NCBI GenBank assembly: GCA_026982335.1
Contig: JALSHH010000025.1
Location: 1-64,000, forward strand
Direction: 5' to 3'
Length of the DNA stretch: 64,000 bases
DNA from: Phycisphaerales bacterium
Lineage (GTDB): Bacteria; Planctomycetota; Phycisphaerae; Phycisphaerales; UBA1924
Notes under the pieces: model-generated
The model's input: only the letters and a program-made list of their open reading frames with translations
Databases searched by the model: none
What the model was told of the DNA's origin: nothing
Program-made: the position numbers and the translations under genes
In this document: in pieces, positions 1-8,079 of the stretch
Layout of the letters: every line of letters begins with the position of its first letter
Position numbering within the stretch: position 1 is the stretch's first letter

Positions 1-46
1 TCAGTTTGTTGATGATCTGTTCTGCTGAATGCCGTTTTCTGGCCAT
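1..46 (-). CDS. IS3-family-like transposase OrfA, N-terminus only
   Basis: Read on the minus strand, the first bases give ATG and 14 further codons, MARKRHSAEQIINKL, before the window ends. A purine-rich AGGAAG lies just before the ATG. This N-terminus, basic residues followed by SAEQII-KL, is the usual start of the helix-turn-helix OrfA protein of IS3-family elements (family knowledge, not searched). OrfA would bind the element's ends, and OrfAB made by frameshifting would be the transposase. The leader of about 78 bp between this ATG and the proposed element end at 124 is a usual length for the family. Only 15 residues are visible, so the family call is probable, not proven. Confidence 0.7.
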   Translation of the reverse strand, partial: MARKRHSAEQIINKL

Positions 47-124
47 GTCTTCCTGCCTTCCAAATACGCCCATTCTACGAGGATACTCGCATAAAGAATG
101 GACTAGGATTTGGGGGGCAGGTCA
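1..124 (-). mobile_element. End of an IS3-like insertion sequence (left end and OrfA start)
   Basis: The minus strand reads TGACCTGCCCCCC at 124-112, about 78 bp upstream of the OrfA ATG at 46. IS3-family ends begin with TG and often carry a C-rich stretch nearby, so 124 is my best estimate of the element boundary. If so, the upstream secreted-protein gene reads into the element and ends within it at 103. The other end and the target duplication lie outside the window, so the boundary is an inference. Confidence 0.5.
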
Positions 125-875
125 AAGGATTGGTCTGAAGTGCATTGTATAACCGAACAGTCTTCACAGACTTTTGTCTTCGTTCGGGAGCGGGTGCCGA
201 TGATGGTTCGGCGAAATTTTGTTTGTGCTCTACACCCTGATAGCAAAATAGTATCCACCGGAGTCCAAGATTGGCAGGTCACTACCCATGGTGTGGGGGT
301 AGATATTATAACATCAGTTTCTTCACAAGTGGCGCATCCGGAGTTGGCGCGTGCAGTTTGATATCCATCTAGAAACGATCCGGGCAGCATTATTTCTGCC
401 TCAGCACCCGCTTTGACCCAGTCGATGATATTGGCAATACTTCTGGGGCAATCGTCAGCTGGTGATGGCGGGCCAACATTTGCTCCTCCGATTGTTGCCG
501 TTGCAGAATGGCCAATTGTTTCTAGTGGCTCAAGCAATTGGGTTGGGTTGTCCATGCTCGATATTGTTGGTTGTAATGGATCATTAAAAAAGAGACCGTT
601 ATCAAACGGAGCGGGTGCCACTGGGCCAGCTGTGTCGCTTTCGATAAGGGCGGTTTGGAGCATTGGTAGGTCAATGTCGAAGGGGAGGTAATCGACTTGT
701 TGCTCTAGGTTCATTGATAAATCAACATGTAGAAAGACAAGCATTTCCTCGTGGCTTGATTGTGTCCACGCTGACGATACAAGGCCAGCATCGGTATCCC
801 ACTCAAACAATACGCCAGAAATGGAAAAAAGATCAATTGTTTCAGGTGTCCGAGTGGCAAACACGCTGGTCACCT

Positions 876-883
876 CCCCCCCC
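876..883. repeat. C8 homopolymer at an apparent frameshift
   Basis: Eight C residues on the plus strand (G8 in the minus-strand gene). Upstream of it the plausible protein frame reads RGDWVFVPIVDGG; downstream the open frame EVTSVFATR is offset by one base. With seven G residues the two frames would be continuous. Confidence 0.75.
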
Positions 884-962
884 ATCAACAATTGGAACGA
901 AGACCCAATCACCTCTTGTCAGTGAAGTGTTGGCGAACTCACCTCCAGCGTATACTGTTGAC

Positions 963-1039
963 GAGAGGCAGAGAGGCAGAGAGGCAGAGAGGCAGAGAGG
1001 CAGAGAGGCAGAGAGGCAGAGAGGCAGAGAGGCAGAGAG
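963..1039. repeat. Octanucleotide tandem repeat, nine copies of GAGAGGCA
   Basis: Nine perfect copies of GAGAGGCA run from 963 to 1034, followed by a partial GAGAG to 1039. On the minus strand the unit is TGCCTCTC, which has no stop codon in any frame. Three units (24 bp) encode the octapeptide CLSASLPL. Because 8 is not a multiple of 3, each gain or loss of one unit changes the downstream reading frame. Confidence 0.95.
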
Positions 1040-1097
1040 TTCGTAAGCGATTAACCATTTTCATTTTTTTCCTTTCACTGCTTTTTATAAAATAAAC

Positions 1098-1114
1098 ATG
1101 TCCACGGTGGACAT
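1098..1114. promoter_or_regulatory. Perfect 17-bp palindrome between divergent genes (operator candidate)
   Basis: ATGTCCAC, one central G, then GTGGACAT: a perfect inverted repeat. It lies 34 bp upstream of the secreted-protein start (1064, minus) and about 140 bp upstream of the plus-strand solute-binding protein gene. An A/T-rich stretch next to it (1081-1097) could supply a minus-strand -10 region. The shape fits a site for a dimeric regulator; no regulator is identified here. Confidence 0.45.
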
Positions 1115-1257
1115 CTCAGTATATCACAAGCGGGGATACTTTGCAAATGAAGGCAAGGGGTTGTGCGGCAAGGGTTTGCGTGGGCGATAGGTGCTGTTGG
1201 CACGAAGAATAGCTCCTTGCTCGAATGAGTAGGGGGCTTGGGCCATATACTTGCACA

Positions 1258-2829
1258 ATGAAAATGCAACAGATTGTCATTGGGATATTGCTGCTCATCG
1301 TCCTCGGGGTGCCGTTTTTGATGAGTGCGGGGAAAAAGGGCACCGGGCATCAGCCGGGAACGCGGACGCTGATTATCATTACGCCCCATGTGCCTCAGAT
1401 TCGTGATGAGTTTGGGTACGCCTTTACCAACTGGCATCAACGCGAGTATGGCGAAGCCGTCAGCGTCGATTGGCGTACGCCCGGAGGTACCTCCGAAATT
1501 CGCAAACAACTCGTTGCGATGTTCAAAGATCAAGCCAAAGCCGAGCTCAAAGCAGGTACGATTGCGGTCAAAGACGGCCAAGCCGAGTTTCTTCCCGCGG
1601 GGACCATTGCGTTCGATCTCATGCTCGGGGGTGGGTCCTACGACCATGGATTAGTCAAAAAAGGCGTCACCATCTCAACCAAAGGCATGTCCAACGCAGA
1701 AGTGCTCGGGGATGAGGTGGTGGTCTCCATGTCACGCCCGGCGAACTTCACCCAGACCGAGCTCGATGCATTCTTTGGCGAGAACGCGATCGGGCCTCAG
1801 GAACTCTACGACCCAGACCAATACTGGATCGGGACGGCGTTGTCAAGCTTTGGAATCGTCTACAACCGCGATGTGTTCAAGAAACTTGGGCTTCAAGACC
1901 CCACCGCGTTTGAAGACCTCACCTCGCCTCAACTCTCAGGCTGGATCGCCCTGGCCGATCCGCGTCAGTCCGGATCAATCACCACCACCTTCGATTCCAT
2001 CCTCGGCAACGAAGGCTGGGAGCAAGGCTGGCGCACCCTGCGCGCCATGAGTGGCAACACGCGGTATTTTACGAACTCTTCGACCAAGCCTCCGATTGAT
2101 GTTTCGCAAGGCGAAGCGGCAGCCGGGCTGGCGATTGATTTTTATGGACGCGGTCAGGCCCAGGTCATCAAAGACTCAGGCGGAGGCGATCGTGTGGGCT
2201 ACGCCGATCCTGCCGGGGCGGTGTATATTGATGCCGATCCTGTCTCGATTATCAACGGCGGCCCCGACTACGAACTCGCCATGCGCTTCGTGCGTTTCTG
2301 CCTCACCGATGAAGCCCAAGCCCTCTGGCAGTTTAAGAAGAACGACCCGAATAATCCCCTCGGCCCCGACGGCAGGCCGATGGGGCCAAAATGGCATGAA
2401 CTCCGCCGAATGCCCGTCAAGCGGTCGATGTATGAACAGTATGATGACTATTTCGTCGATCAGATCGATCCATTCGAGATTGTTTCCGATGTGAAGAATC
2501 CCGGGTGGCGTGCGGGTGTAATGGTGATGATGGGGTGCTTCGGGATTGATATCGCGGTCGATTGCCGAAAGGCGTACAGTGCGCTCAACGAAGCGATCGC
2601 TTCGGGCAAGTTCACTGATGCCGAGATTGCCGAGCTTGATGCGTTGTTTTATGCGTTCCCAGAAACCGAGGTTGATGGCGAGATGGTGCCCTTCACCAAA
2701 GCAACCTATCGCATCGTCCGCAACGAATGGAAAAAAGATGGTCGGCAGGCGAATCTTGAGATCGAATACACGGGTTTCTTCCGCGAGAACTACCGCGAGA
2801 TCGTCAAGCGGGTGAAGGCGAAGAAATAA
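1258..2829 (+). CDS. ABC transporter extracellular solute-binding protein, iron(III)-type fold
   Basis: A 523-residue protein beginning MKMQQIVIGILLLIVLGVPF, an N-terminal hydrophobic segment that could be a signal peptide or an anchor. I chose ATG at 1258 because it places this segment at the N-terminus; an in-frame ATG at 1225 would add an unlikely extension. The mature part looks like a periplasmic binding protein of the Fe(III)/thiamine/spermidine class: TLIIITPHVPQIRDEFGYAF near the start, SSFGIVYNRDVFKKLGL in the middle, and an ADPRQSGS segment. It is longer than the usual 330-350 residues, with an extra C-terminal part from about residue 400. Role: capturing a ligand outside the cytoplasmic membrane for an ABC importer. 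No permease or ATPase gene adjoins it: obgE follows convergently after a palindromic repeat. The ligand cannot be read from sequence alone. Confidence 0.75.
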   Translation: MKMQQIVIGILLLIVLGVPFLMSAGKKGTGHQPGTRTLIIITPHVPQIRDEFGYAFTNWHQREYGEAVSVDWRTPGGTSEIRKQLVAMFKDQAKAELKAGTIAVKDGQAEFLPAGTIAFDLMLGGGSYDHGLVKKGVTISTKGMSNAEVLGDEVVVSMSRPANFTQTELDAFFGENAIGPQELYDPDQYWIGTALSSFGIVYNRDVFKKLGLQDPTAFEDLTSPQLSGWIALADPRQSGSITTTFDSILGNEGWEQGWRTLRAMSGNTRYFTNSSTKPPIDVSQGEAAAGLAIDFYGRGQAQVIKDSGGGDRVGYADPAGAVYIDADPVSIINGGPDYELAMRFVRFCLTDEAQALWQFKKNDPNNPLGPDGRPMGPKWHELRRMPVKRSMYEQYDDYFVDQIDPFEIVSDVKNPGWRAGVMVMMGCFGIDIAVDCRKAYSALNEAIASGKFTDAEIAELDALFYAFPETEVDGEMVPFTKATYRIVRNEWKKDGRQANLEIEYTGFFRENYREIVKRVKAKK

Positions 2830-2846
2830 ACGAAGTTTTTCTTGAA

Positions 2847-2921
2847 CGAGCCGCGACCGTGAGGGAGGGATCTTTGGGGCACGCAAAGTAAGCAAGACCG
2901 CTCCCTCACGGTCGCGGCTCG
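2847..2921. repeat. Palindromic intergenic repeat, copy 1 (21-bp perfect arms)
   Basis: Arms at 2847-2867 and 2901-2921 are perfect inverted repeats of 21 bp separated by 33 bases. The element fills the gap between two convergent genes (solute-binding protein and obgE). A related, degenerate copy lies at 4503-4588, also between convergent genes. It lacks a strong T-tract but could form a very stable hairpin in either transcript. Confidence 0.85.
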
Positions 2922-2935
2922 TCAGATTGGTCTCT

Positions 2936-4024
<1,089 letters not shown>

Positions 4025-4047
4025 TCAATAAACAATGGACGCGTCGG

Positions 4048-4075
4048 TCAAGTTCTCCCATTCAGAGGCCGATAA
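4048..4075 (+). promoter_or_regulatory. Sigma-28 (FliA)-type promoter for the PilZ gene
   Basis: TCAAGTTC at 4048-4055, a 12-base spacer, then GCCGATAA at 4068-4075. The bacterial sigma-28 consensus is TAAAGTTT, about 11 bases, GCCGATAA: here the -10 is perfect and the -35 matches six of eight. It ends 33 bp before the PilZ start. A fliA gene lies at 41302 in the same window. Confidence 0.6.
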
Positions 4076-4108
4076 GCGGGTCGTATCTATCAGAATAAGG
4101 AGGCACTC

Positions 4109-4498
4109 ATGAGCACCCATCAGATCAACCGCCGTCAATTTGAACGATTTGTTGTCAATCCGGGATACACCAGCACCAGCGTACGCGTTCATCCCGATGA
4201 AACAACATTCACTACCACAGGACACATCTATGACATTTCTGAAGGCGGCATCTGCTTTGAGTTCGATACGCCCATCGAACCTGGCAACACCATCTCGATG
4301 CGGGTAGATATCCCAAACAATGTCGGCGATACCGGCCCAGGACGGGCCGTCTTCGTCACCGGCAATGTCGTCTGGTGCGATATGGAAGAGCCAGGACCCG
4401 CCAAGATGGCCATGGTCATTACCCGCTATGACCGCCAAGGCGATAAGCAGCGCATGATTCGTGCACTTGCAGGCACCGGCTATCAGCGGGCAGCATAA
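4109..4498 (+). CDS. PilZ-domain protein (c-di-GMP receptor)
   Basis: 129 residues, a single PilZ domain. Both halves of the c-di-GMP binding signature are present: R9-Q-F-E-R13 (RxxxR) and D42-I-S-E-G-G47 (D/NxSxxG), followed by a beta-barrel pattern (FEFDTPIEPGNTISMRVDIP, then GNVVWCDMEE). ATG at 4109 is preceded by AAGGAGGC at good spacing. PilZ proteins report c-di-GMP to targets such as flagellar motors, exopolysaccharide synthases or pili. The sigma-28-like promoter just upstream suggests expression with late flagellar genes, so a YcgR-like braking role is a reasonable inference, although the YcgR N-terminal domain is absent. It is monocistronic and convergent with the next gene. Confidence 0.9.
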   Translation: MSTHQINRRQFERFVVNPGYTSTSVRVHPDETTFTTTGHIYDISEGGICFEFDTPIEPGNTISMRVDIPNNVGDTGPGRAVFVTGNVVWCDMEEPGPAKMAMVITRYDRQGDKQRMIRALAGTGYQRAA

Positions 4499-4502
4499 TC
4501 TT

Positions 4503-4588
4503 TTCTTGATGAGCTGCGACTGTCAGGGAGCGATTCTTCGAAATCAAACCGAGCCAAGACCACTCTCCCACGGCCAGGGCTCGGTTTT
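4503..4588. repeat. Palindromic intergenic repeat, degenerate copy 2
   Basis: Its ends resemble the element at 2847-2921: TCTTGAT-GAGC-GCGAC-GT-AGGGAG on the left and AAGACC-CT-CC-CACGG-C--GGCTCG on the right. The arms are now imperfect. Like copy 1 it lies between convergent genes. A second, cleaner hairpin is nested inside it at 4546-4587. Confidence 0.65.
4546..4588 (+). terminator. Hairpin terminator between pilZ and the TlyA-like gene
   Basis: AAACCGAGCC (4546-4555) and GGCTCGGTTT (4578-4587) form a perfect 10-bp stem with a 22-base loop. The A/T ends of the stem give a short T-run on the plus strand and, read the other way, on the minus strand, so it could stop both converging transcripts. 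It abuts the stop codon of the minus-strand gene. Confidence 0.55.
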
Positions 4589-5229
4589 CACATGCTCGCA
4601 GGCGGGTTGTCGATCGAATACCGACTCGACACCAAGACCAACCACTCTGGGTTCCCTTTCCCCTTGAGTTTGCCCTTTTTCATCTTCCCGCCAAGCACCG
4701 GGCTTTTCGTCCAGTCGAGGACGGTATACCCAAGATCACCAAGCGAATCATGCACCGAAATTGCAATCTCCTCGGCTCGATGAGGATCAAGCATCCCGCC
4801 TTGGCCCAGATCCGCCTTGTCGGCTTCATAGTGAGGCTTGACGAGTGAGATGATTCGTCCATTGGGTTTGAGCCACCTCGCCGCCGCGTGCAATGCTCGG
4901 TTCTGGGGCGTCCACCCCAGATCAATCACTCCCAGATCAATCCCGCCCTGTTCGACCACCTCTATCGGGGGGGGGAGATGTAAAGCGTTGGAGCGCTCGT
5001 GGATGACCACCCGATCGTCGGTGCGGAGTTTCCAGGCGAACTCGCCATAGGCGGTGTCGATGGCATGGACACACCTGGCTCCACTTTGCAACAGGCAATC
5101 GGTGAACCCGCCCGTGGAGCATCCAAAATCGGCGCAGAGTAATCCGTCGGGATCGACTCCGAATGCATTGAAAGCATGATGGAGCTTGAGTCCACCTCGC
5201 GAGACAAAGACGGGGTCTGCATCAGTCAT
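4588..5229 (-). CDS. TlyA/FtsJ-like RNA methyltransferase without the S4 domain
   Basis: 213 residues. It begins MTDADPVFVSRGGLKLHHAF; the VSRGGLKL segment is the linker before the methyltransferase domain in TlyA rRNA 2'-O-methyltransferases. Motif I CADFGCSTGGFTDCLL follows, then VHAIDTAYGEFAWKLR and a late LVKPHYEA block. The S4-like RNA-binding domain that normally precedes SRGG (about 60 residues) is missing. Expected substrate: ribosomal RNA with S-adenosylmethionine, by family. Start: ATG at 5229 overlaps the lpxI stop by 8 bases, indicating translational coupling; the in-frame extension to 5289 would lie inside lpxI and has no domain content. A G9 tract at 4967-4975 encodes three prolines. 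Confidence 0.75.
   Translation of the reverse strand: MTDADPVFVSRGGLKLHHAFNAFGVDPDGLLCADFGCSTGGFTDCLLQSGARCVHAIDTAYGEFAWKLRTDDRVVIHERSNALHLPPPIEVVEQGGIDLGVIDLGWTPQNRALHAAARWLKPNGRIISLVKPHYEADKADLGQGGMLDPHRAEEIAISVHDSLGDLGYTVLDWTKSPVLGGKMKKGKLKGKGNPEWLVLVSSRYSIDNPPASM
4967..4975. repeat. G9 homopolymer in the TlyA-like gene
   Basis: Nine G residues on the plus strand, encoding prolines (LPPPIEV) in the minus-strand methyltransferase gene. Confidence 0.9.
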
Positions 5230-6202
5230 CAGCGTGGTGGACCGAGGTGTCGGATTTGGTCGATTTGAATGCCAAGTCCATTTGCGCAATGGGCGCTAAG
5301 GATTCAGCGGGCTTGATCGGTGCATGGGACACCGGTACGCCGACGATGGCGATGCCCAACTCGTCCGCCCGTTCGAGCATGGCAAACCGATCGAGCATAA
5401 TCACATCGCCCGCTGCGATTGCCAGGCATGTCCCGCCGTGCTTGTGCATGTTTTCGAGGGTCTGCACCCCAACGGTCGGGACATCGGATCGTCGATCGTG
5501 TTGAGCGCGGGCACCCTTGACGAGTGTCCATCCGCCTCGTTTGCAAAGGCTGCCGGTGCGTTGGATCATCCCGTCAGTGCCTTCGACCGCTTCGACCGAG
5601 ATCACATCCCGATCACGGACAGTGAGCGATTGCCCGATGTCGAGCCGGAGTAGTTCGGTAAGCAAAGGCCACACAAACTCGATATCGGCGCGATGGTTCG
5701 CGGTGGGCTTGGTCGAGGTCATCACCCCGGGTTCGGAGAGCTGGTTCGTGATGGGGAAGGTCGAGTCGATGAGGGATACTCCATTGCGGTCAAGTTCGTC
5801 CGCGATCACCTTGAGCACCGCATGCGAACGCCTGTCATGGCGAAGGTGTTTGTACCACGCGGTGGCCGTGGTGAGATCGGGGATGTTTTTCACCAGTTTC
5901 CACCGCTGATGCATCAATTTCGCCTTGTCTACTTTACCAACCATAATCGCATGATGCACGCCCATTTTGCGAAGCCGATTCCCCCAAGAGCGTATTCGTA
6001 AGAGCCCGACATCTCGAAAAGTCGTGCACAACGCCGGGAGCTGGTCGTCATATTGACGGTGGAGTCCCAATCCATGCACTTCGTGTCCCATCTCGATGAG
6101 TCCTTTGGCGACGAAAATAGGGAGATCTCCGCCGCCTGCGATGAGACCGATGGGCGCAGGTGGAGGCGGAGGATCGGGCAAGATGGCGAGTGAGGCGGCC
6201 AT
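5222..6202 (-). CDS. lpxI: LpxI-type UDP-2,3-diacylglucosamine pyrophosphatase
   Basis: 326 residues of the DUF1009/LpxI family: IGLIAGGGDLPIFVAKGLIE at the start, then GNRLRKMGVHHAIMVGKVDK, and a C-terminal domain with GQSLTVRDRDVISVEAVEGTD, GGWTLVKGARAQHDRRSDVP, TVGVQTLENM and AGDVIMLDR. It hydrolyses UDP-2,3-diacylglucosamine to lipid X and UMP at the cytoplasmic face during lipid A synthesis, the alternative to LpxH. Other lipid A/Kdo genes are in the window (kdsC, kdsD, LptC/LptA-like), consistent with a full LPS outer membrane. The methyltransferase gene begins inside its stop region. The lead-in MAASLAILPDPPPPPAP is proline-rich and may be slightly longer than the real start. Confidence 0.9.
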   Translation of the reverse strand: MAASLAILPDPPPPPAPIGLIAGGGDLPIFVAKGLIEMGHEVHGLGLHRQYDDQLPALCTTFRDVGLLRIRSWGNRLRKMGVHHAIMVGKVDKAKLMHQRWKLVKNIPDLTTATAWYKHLRHDRRSHAVLKVIADELDRNGVSLIDSTFPITNQLSEPGVMTSTKPTANHRADIEFVWPLLTELLRLDIGQSLTVRDRDVISVEAVEGTDGMIQRTGSLCKRGGWTLVKGARAQHDRRSDVPTVGVQTLENMHKHGGTCLAIAAGDVIMLDRFAMLERADELGIAIVGVPVSHAPIKPAESLAPIAQMDLAFKSTKSDTSVHHADD

Positions 6203-6364
6203 ATAGGTGAACTGAGCGACTGAATCCTCGTGTAGACAAATGCAGGAAACCGATTTCTACCAAGACTGATCTCGGCAGGATAGTCAAGTTGGCTCCAATA
6301 GACGACCGTTAGTCTTCACTATTGCGGGATTTAGATCGTTTGAGTTGATGCTTTCGTTTGGCCG

Positions 6365-6610
6365 ATGAATGAAACCATGTCATTGCGTGCAACACCATCT
6401 TCGTCCCCTCGCGAAATCGTCACCGACCAACCCAACCAACGCCCCTGGCTGGGCGTGCAGTTTGTGTGCGCCGGTGCCTATCAGCGGGTCTATCGCAGCG
6501 TTGATGGGCAGCGATACCTTGCCCGTTGTCCACGATGTGCCAAGTCCATCATCTTCCGTGTCGGCGAAGGGGGAACCAATCAACGATTCTTTGATGTCTC
6601 ATGCCGATGA
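6365..6610 (+). CDS. Small conserved protein with a CxxC knuckle
   Basis: 81 residues. The N-terminal 25 are low in conserved character; the rest reads RPWLGVQFVCAGAYQRVYRS, then ARCPRCAKSIIFRVGEGG and ends RFFDVSCR. Four cysteines, with one CPRC pair, suggest a single zinc-ribbon-like fold. It starts a same-strand block of unknown genes (6365-12307) and is followed after 30 bp by the next gene. I recognise the type as a planctomycete-style small protein but cannot name a function. Start: ATG at 6365 and in-frame ATG at 6377 are both possible. Confidence 0.65.
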   Translation: MNETMSLRATPSSSPREIVTDQPNQRPWLGVQFVCAGAYQRVYRSVDGQRYLARCPRCAKSIIFRVGEGGTNQRFFDVSCR

Positions 6611-6640
6611 ATCACAGGCAGCCGACGGATACACTCTGTT

Positions 6641-7189
6641 ATGGCTTTATCATCTGCTCCCTATGACATCATCCGTACCCAAGATGTATGCGCCCAGACC
6701 GGTCGCGCACTTGAAATTGGCGAAGAGCACATCGCCGCTTTAATCGAATCGCCCAGTGATGAGCCATTGACTCGGGTGCTTTACACACTCGAAGCTTGGT
6801 CCAATGGTCCCAATTTGCCGCCCGGAACCTCGCTCTTCGGGTTTTGGAAGCGAACCGTCCCTGATGCCAACGATCAGCCCAAGCAATTGGTCTCCGAAGA
6901 CGAGATGTTTGATCTTTTCGAACAACTTGAAGAGGCAACTGAGCACAAGCAGCTTGCTTTCCGATATCTGTTGGCGCTGATCCTGATGCGCAAGAAGAAG
7001 CTCATGTACGAGCGTTCGACCCCTCCGGGCAAGGATCAGCCGGGGGTATTGATTGTTCGTCAGCGCCAAAAGGGCGGCGGGGGCCCGCTTTTCGAAGTCA
7101 TCGATCCGGGGCTCGACGACGACACCATCGCCCAGGCCACTGAAGAGCTCGGGCAGGTCATGAATCTTGATGCCGACGGAGATTCATGA
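6641..7189 (+). CDS. Conserved hypothetical protein, 182 aa
   Basis: It reads MALSSAPYDIIRTQDVCAQT, with RALEIGEEHIAALIESPSDE suggesting a zinc-ribbon-like front end that lacks most cysteines. A middle segment EMFDLFEQLEEATEHKQLAF is helical, followed by RYLLALILMRKKKLMYER and VLIVRQRQKGGGGPLFEVID. The C-terminus is acidic. No membrane segment or signal peptide is visible, so it is probably cytoplasmic. Its stop overlaps the ATG of the lipoprotein gene, so the two are probably co-translated; that pairing may hint at a role in envelope assembly, but no activity can be assigned. Confidence 0.7.
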   Translation: MALSSAPYDIIRTQDVCAQTGRALEIGEEHIAALIESPSDEPLTRVLYTLEAWSNGPNLPPGTSLFGFWKRTVPDANDQPKQLVSEDEMFDLFEQLEEATEHKQLAFRYLLALILMRKKKLMYERSTPPGKDQPGVLIVRQRQKGGGGPLFEVIDPGLDDDTIAQATEELGQVMNLDADGDS

Positions 7190-8079
7190 TGCGCGTCGCC
7201 AAGTTTGTCCTTCTGATCTCATTGGTGGCGATGCTCTGGGGGTGTTCATCAACGAATACGGTGGATATCGCCAAGCTTGGTGATCCGCCCTCAACGACCG
7301 AGCTTGCTGAGATTCACAACCAACGCATTGACCCGCTCGACACACTCTGGGCTCGCATCAGCCTGCGCGCCAAAGGCACCTACTCCGATGGCGCATCCTA
7401 CGAAGAGCAGGGCGAAGGACATCTTCAGCTCGTCAAGCCCACCAATATCTCCCTGACCATCGGCAAGCTCGGTGAAACCTACTTCGCCTTCGGTGCCAAT
7501 GCCGAGCAATATTGGTCGTTTGATCTCTCGAATGGGGATCGAAAAACCGTGCTCATCGGACAACTCGATCAAACCACACCTGAGAAGGCCGGTGCGATTG
7601 GGCTTCCTGTGCACCCCGCCGAGCTCATTGCTCTGACGGGGTTGATGCCCATCGACCTGACCCGGGCGGGTGGGACGCGCTGGGCTGACGACGGAAAATC
7701 GGTGGGGGTTTCGATGCCATCGCGGTGGGGTTCGGTGATGCTTTGGATCAACCCCAAGACCAATCTGGTTGTTCGATCACAAGCCTTCGATCGTGTTGGC
7801 GATCTGGTCGCCACCGCGGAGCTCTCTCGATACAAAGAGGCGTCAATCAAAGGGGGTCAGCCTGTTTTGGTACCGGGCAAGATCGAGATCACCACACCCA
7901 ACGATTCCGGATTCATTCGCATCGAACTCTCCGAGCCTCGCAGCAAAGCCATCCGCCCGATCGTGTTTGATCCATCGAAGTTATTGCGTGCCTACCGGGT
8001 TGATGAAACGATTAATCTTGATGCAGTCTTTGAACATTCGGATACAAAGCTCAATACCCAATCGGATGGTGAACCTTGA
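7186..8079 (+). CDS. Lipoprotein with LolA/LolB-like beta fold, putative
   Basis: 297 residues with a clear lipoprotein signal: MMRVAKFVLLISLVAMLWGC, lipobox LWGC, Cys20 being the acylated residue, followed by SS (outer-membrane retention would be usual). The body has alternating strands: ARISLRAKGTYSDGASYEEQ, GEGHLQLVKPTNISLTIGKL, YFAFGANAEQYWSFDL, and later PSRWGSVMLWINPKTNLVVR. This resembles the half-barrel of LolA/LolB or DUF4292-type lipoproteins; that is a fold-level impression, not a firm assignment. ATG at 7186 or 7189 both fit. It overlaps the upstream stop by four bases, and its own stop overlaps the TTG start of the RDD protein, so the three genes form a tight unit. Confidence 0.7.
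   Translation: MMRVAKFVLLISLVAMLWGCSSTNTVDIAKLGDPPSTTELAEIHNQRIDPLDTLWARISLRAKGTYSDGASYEEQGEGHLQLVKPTNISLTIGKLGETYFAFGANAEQYWSFDLSNGDRKTVLIGQLDQTTPEKAGAIGLPVHPAELIALTGLMPIDLTRAGGTRWADDGKSVGVSMPSRWGSVMLWINPKTNLVVRSQAFDRVGDLVATAELSRYKEASIKGGQPVLVPGKIEITTPNDSGFIRIELSEPRSKAIRPIVFDPSKLLRAYRVDETINLDAVFEHSDTKLNTQSDGEP

Larger units (their letters stand above)
103..1064 (-). pseudogene. Secreted protein gene, out of frame at two hypermutable tracts and cut by an IS
   Basis: A likely start is ATG at 1064, with AAAGGA five bases upstream. It opens with MKMVNRLRTL and then runs into an 8-bp tandem repeat (963-1039) that encodes CLSASLPL units, the hydrophobic core of a signal peptide. With the present nine copies this frame stops at 939. 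A coherent continuation lies in another frame from 961: STVYAGGEFANTSLTRGDWV and on to a C8 tract (876-883). After that tract the sense frame shifts once more and stays open to 103, from EVTSVFATRTPETIDLF to a cysteine-rich tail. Ten or seven repeats plus one base fewer in the C tract would join everything into one exported protein of roughly 315 residues. The last codons appear to come from the neighbouring IS. I do not recognise the family. It may be a phase-variable gene in an OFF state, a decaying gene, or partly an assembly artefact. A GTG at 912 could start a cytoplasmic fragment, but I think that is unlikely. Confidence 0.6.

Noticed and set aside
963-1039. CRISPR array
   Set aside because: The repeats are 8 bp, perfectly adjacent and without spacers.
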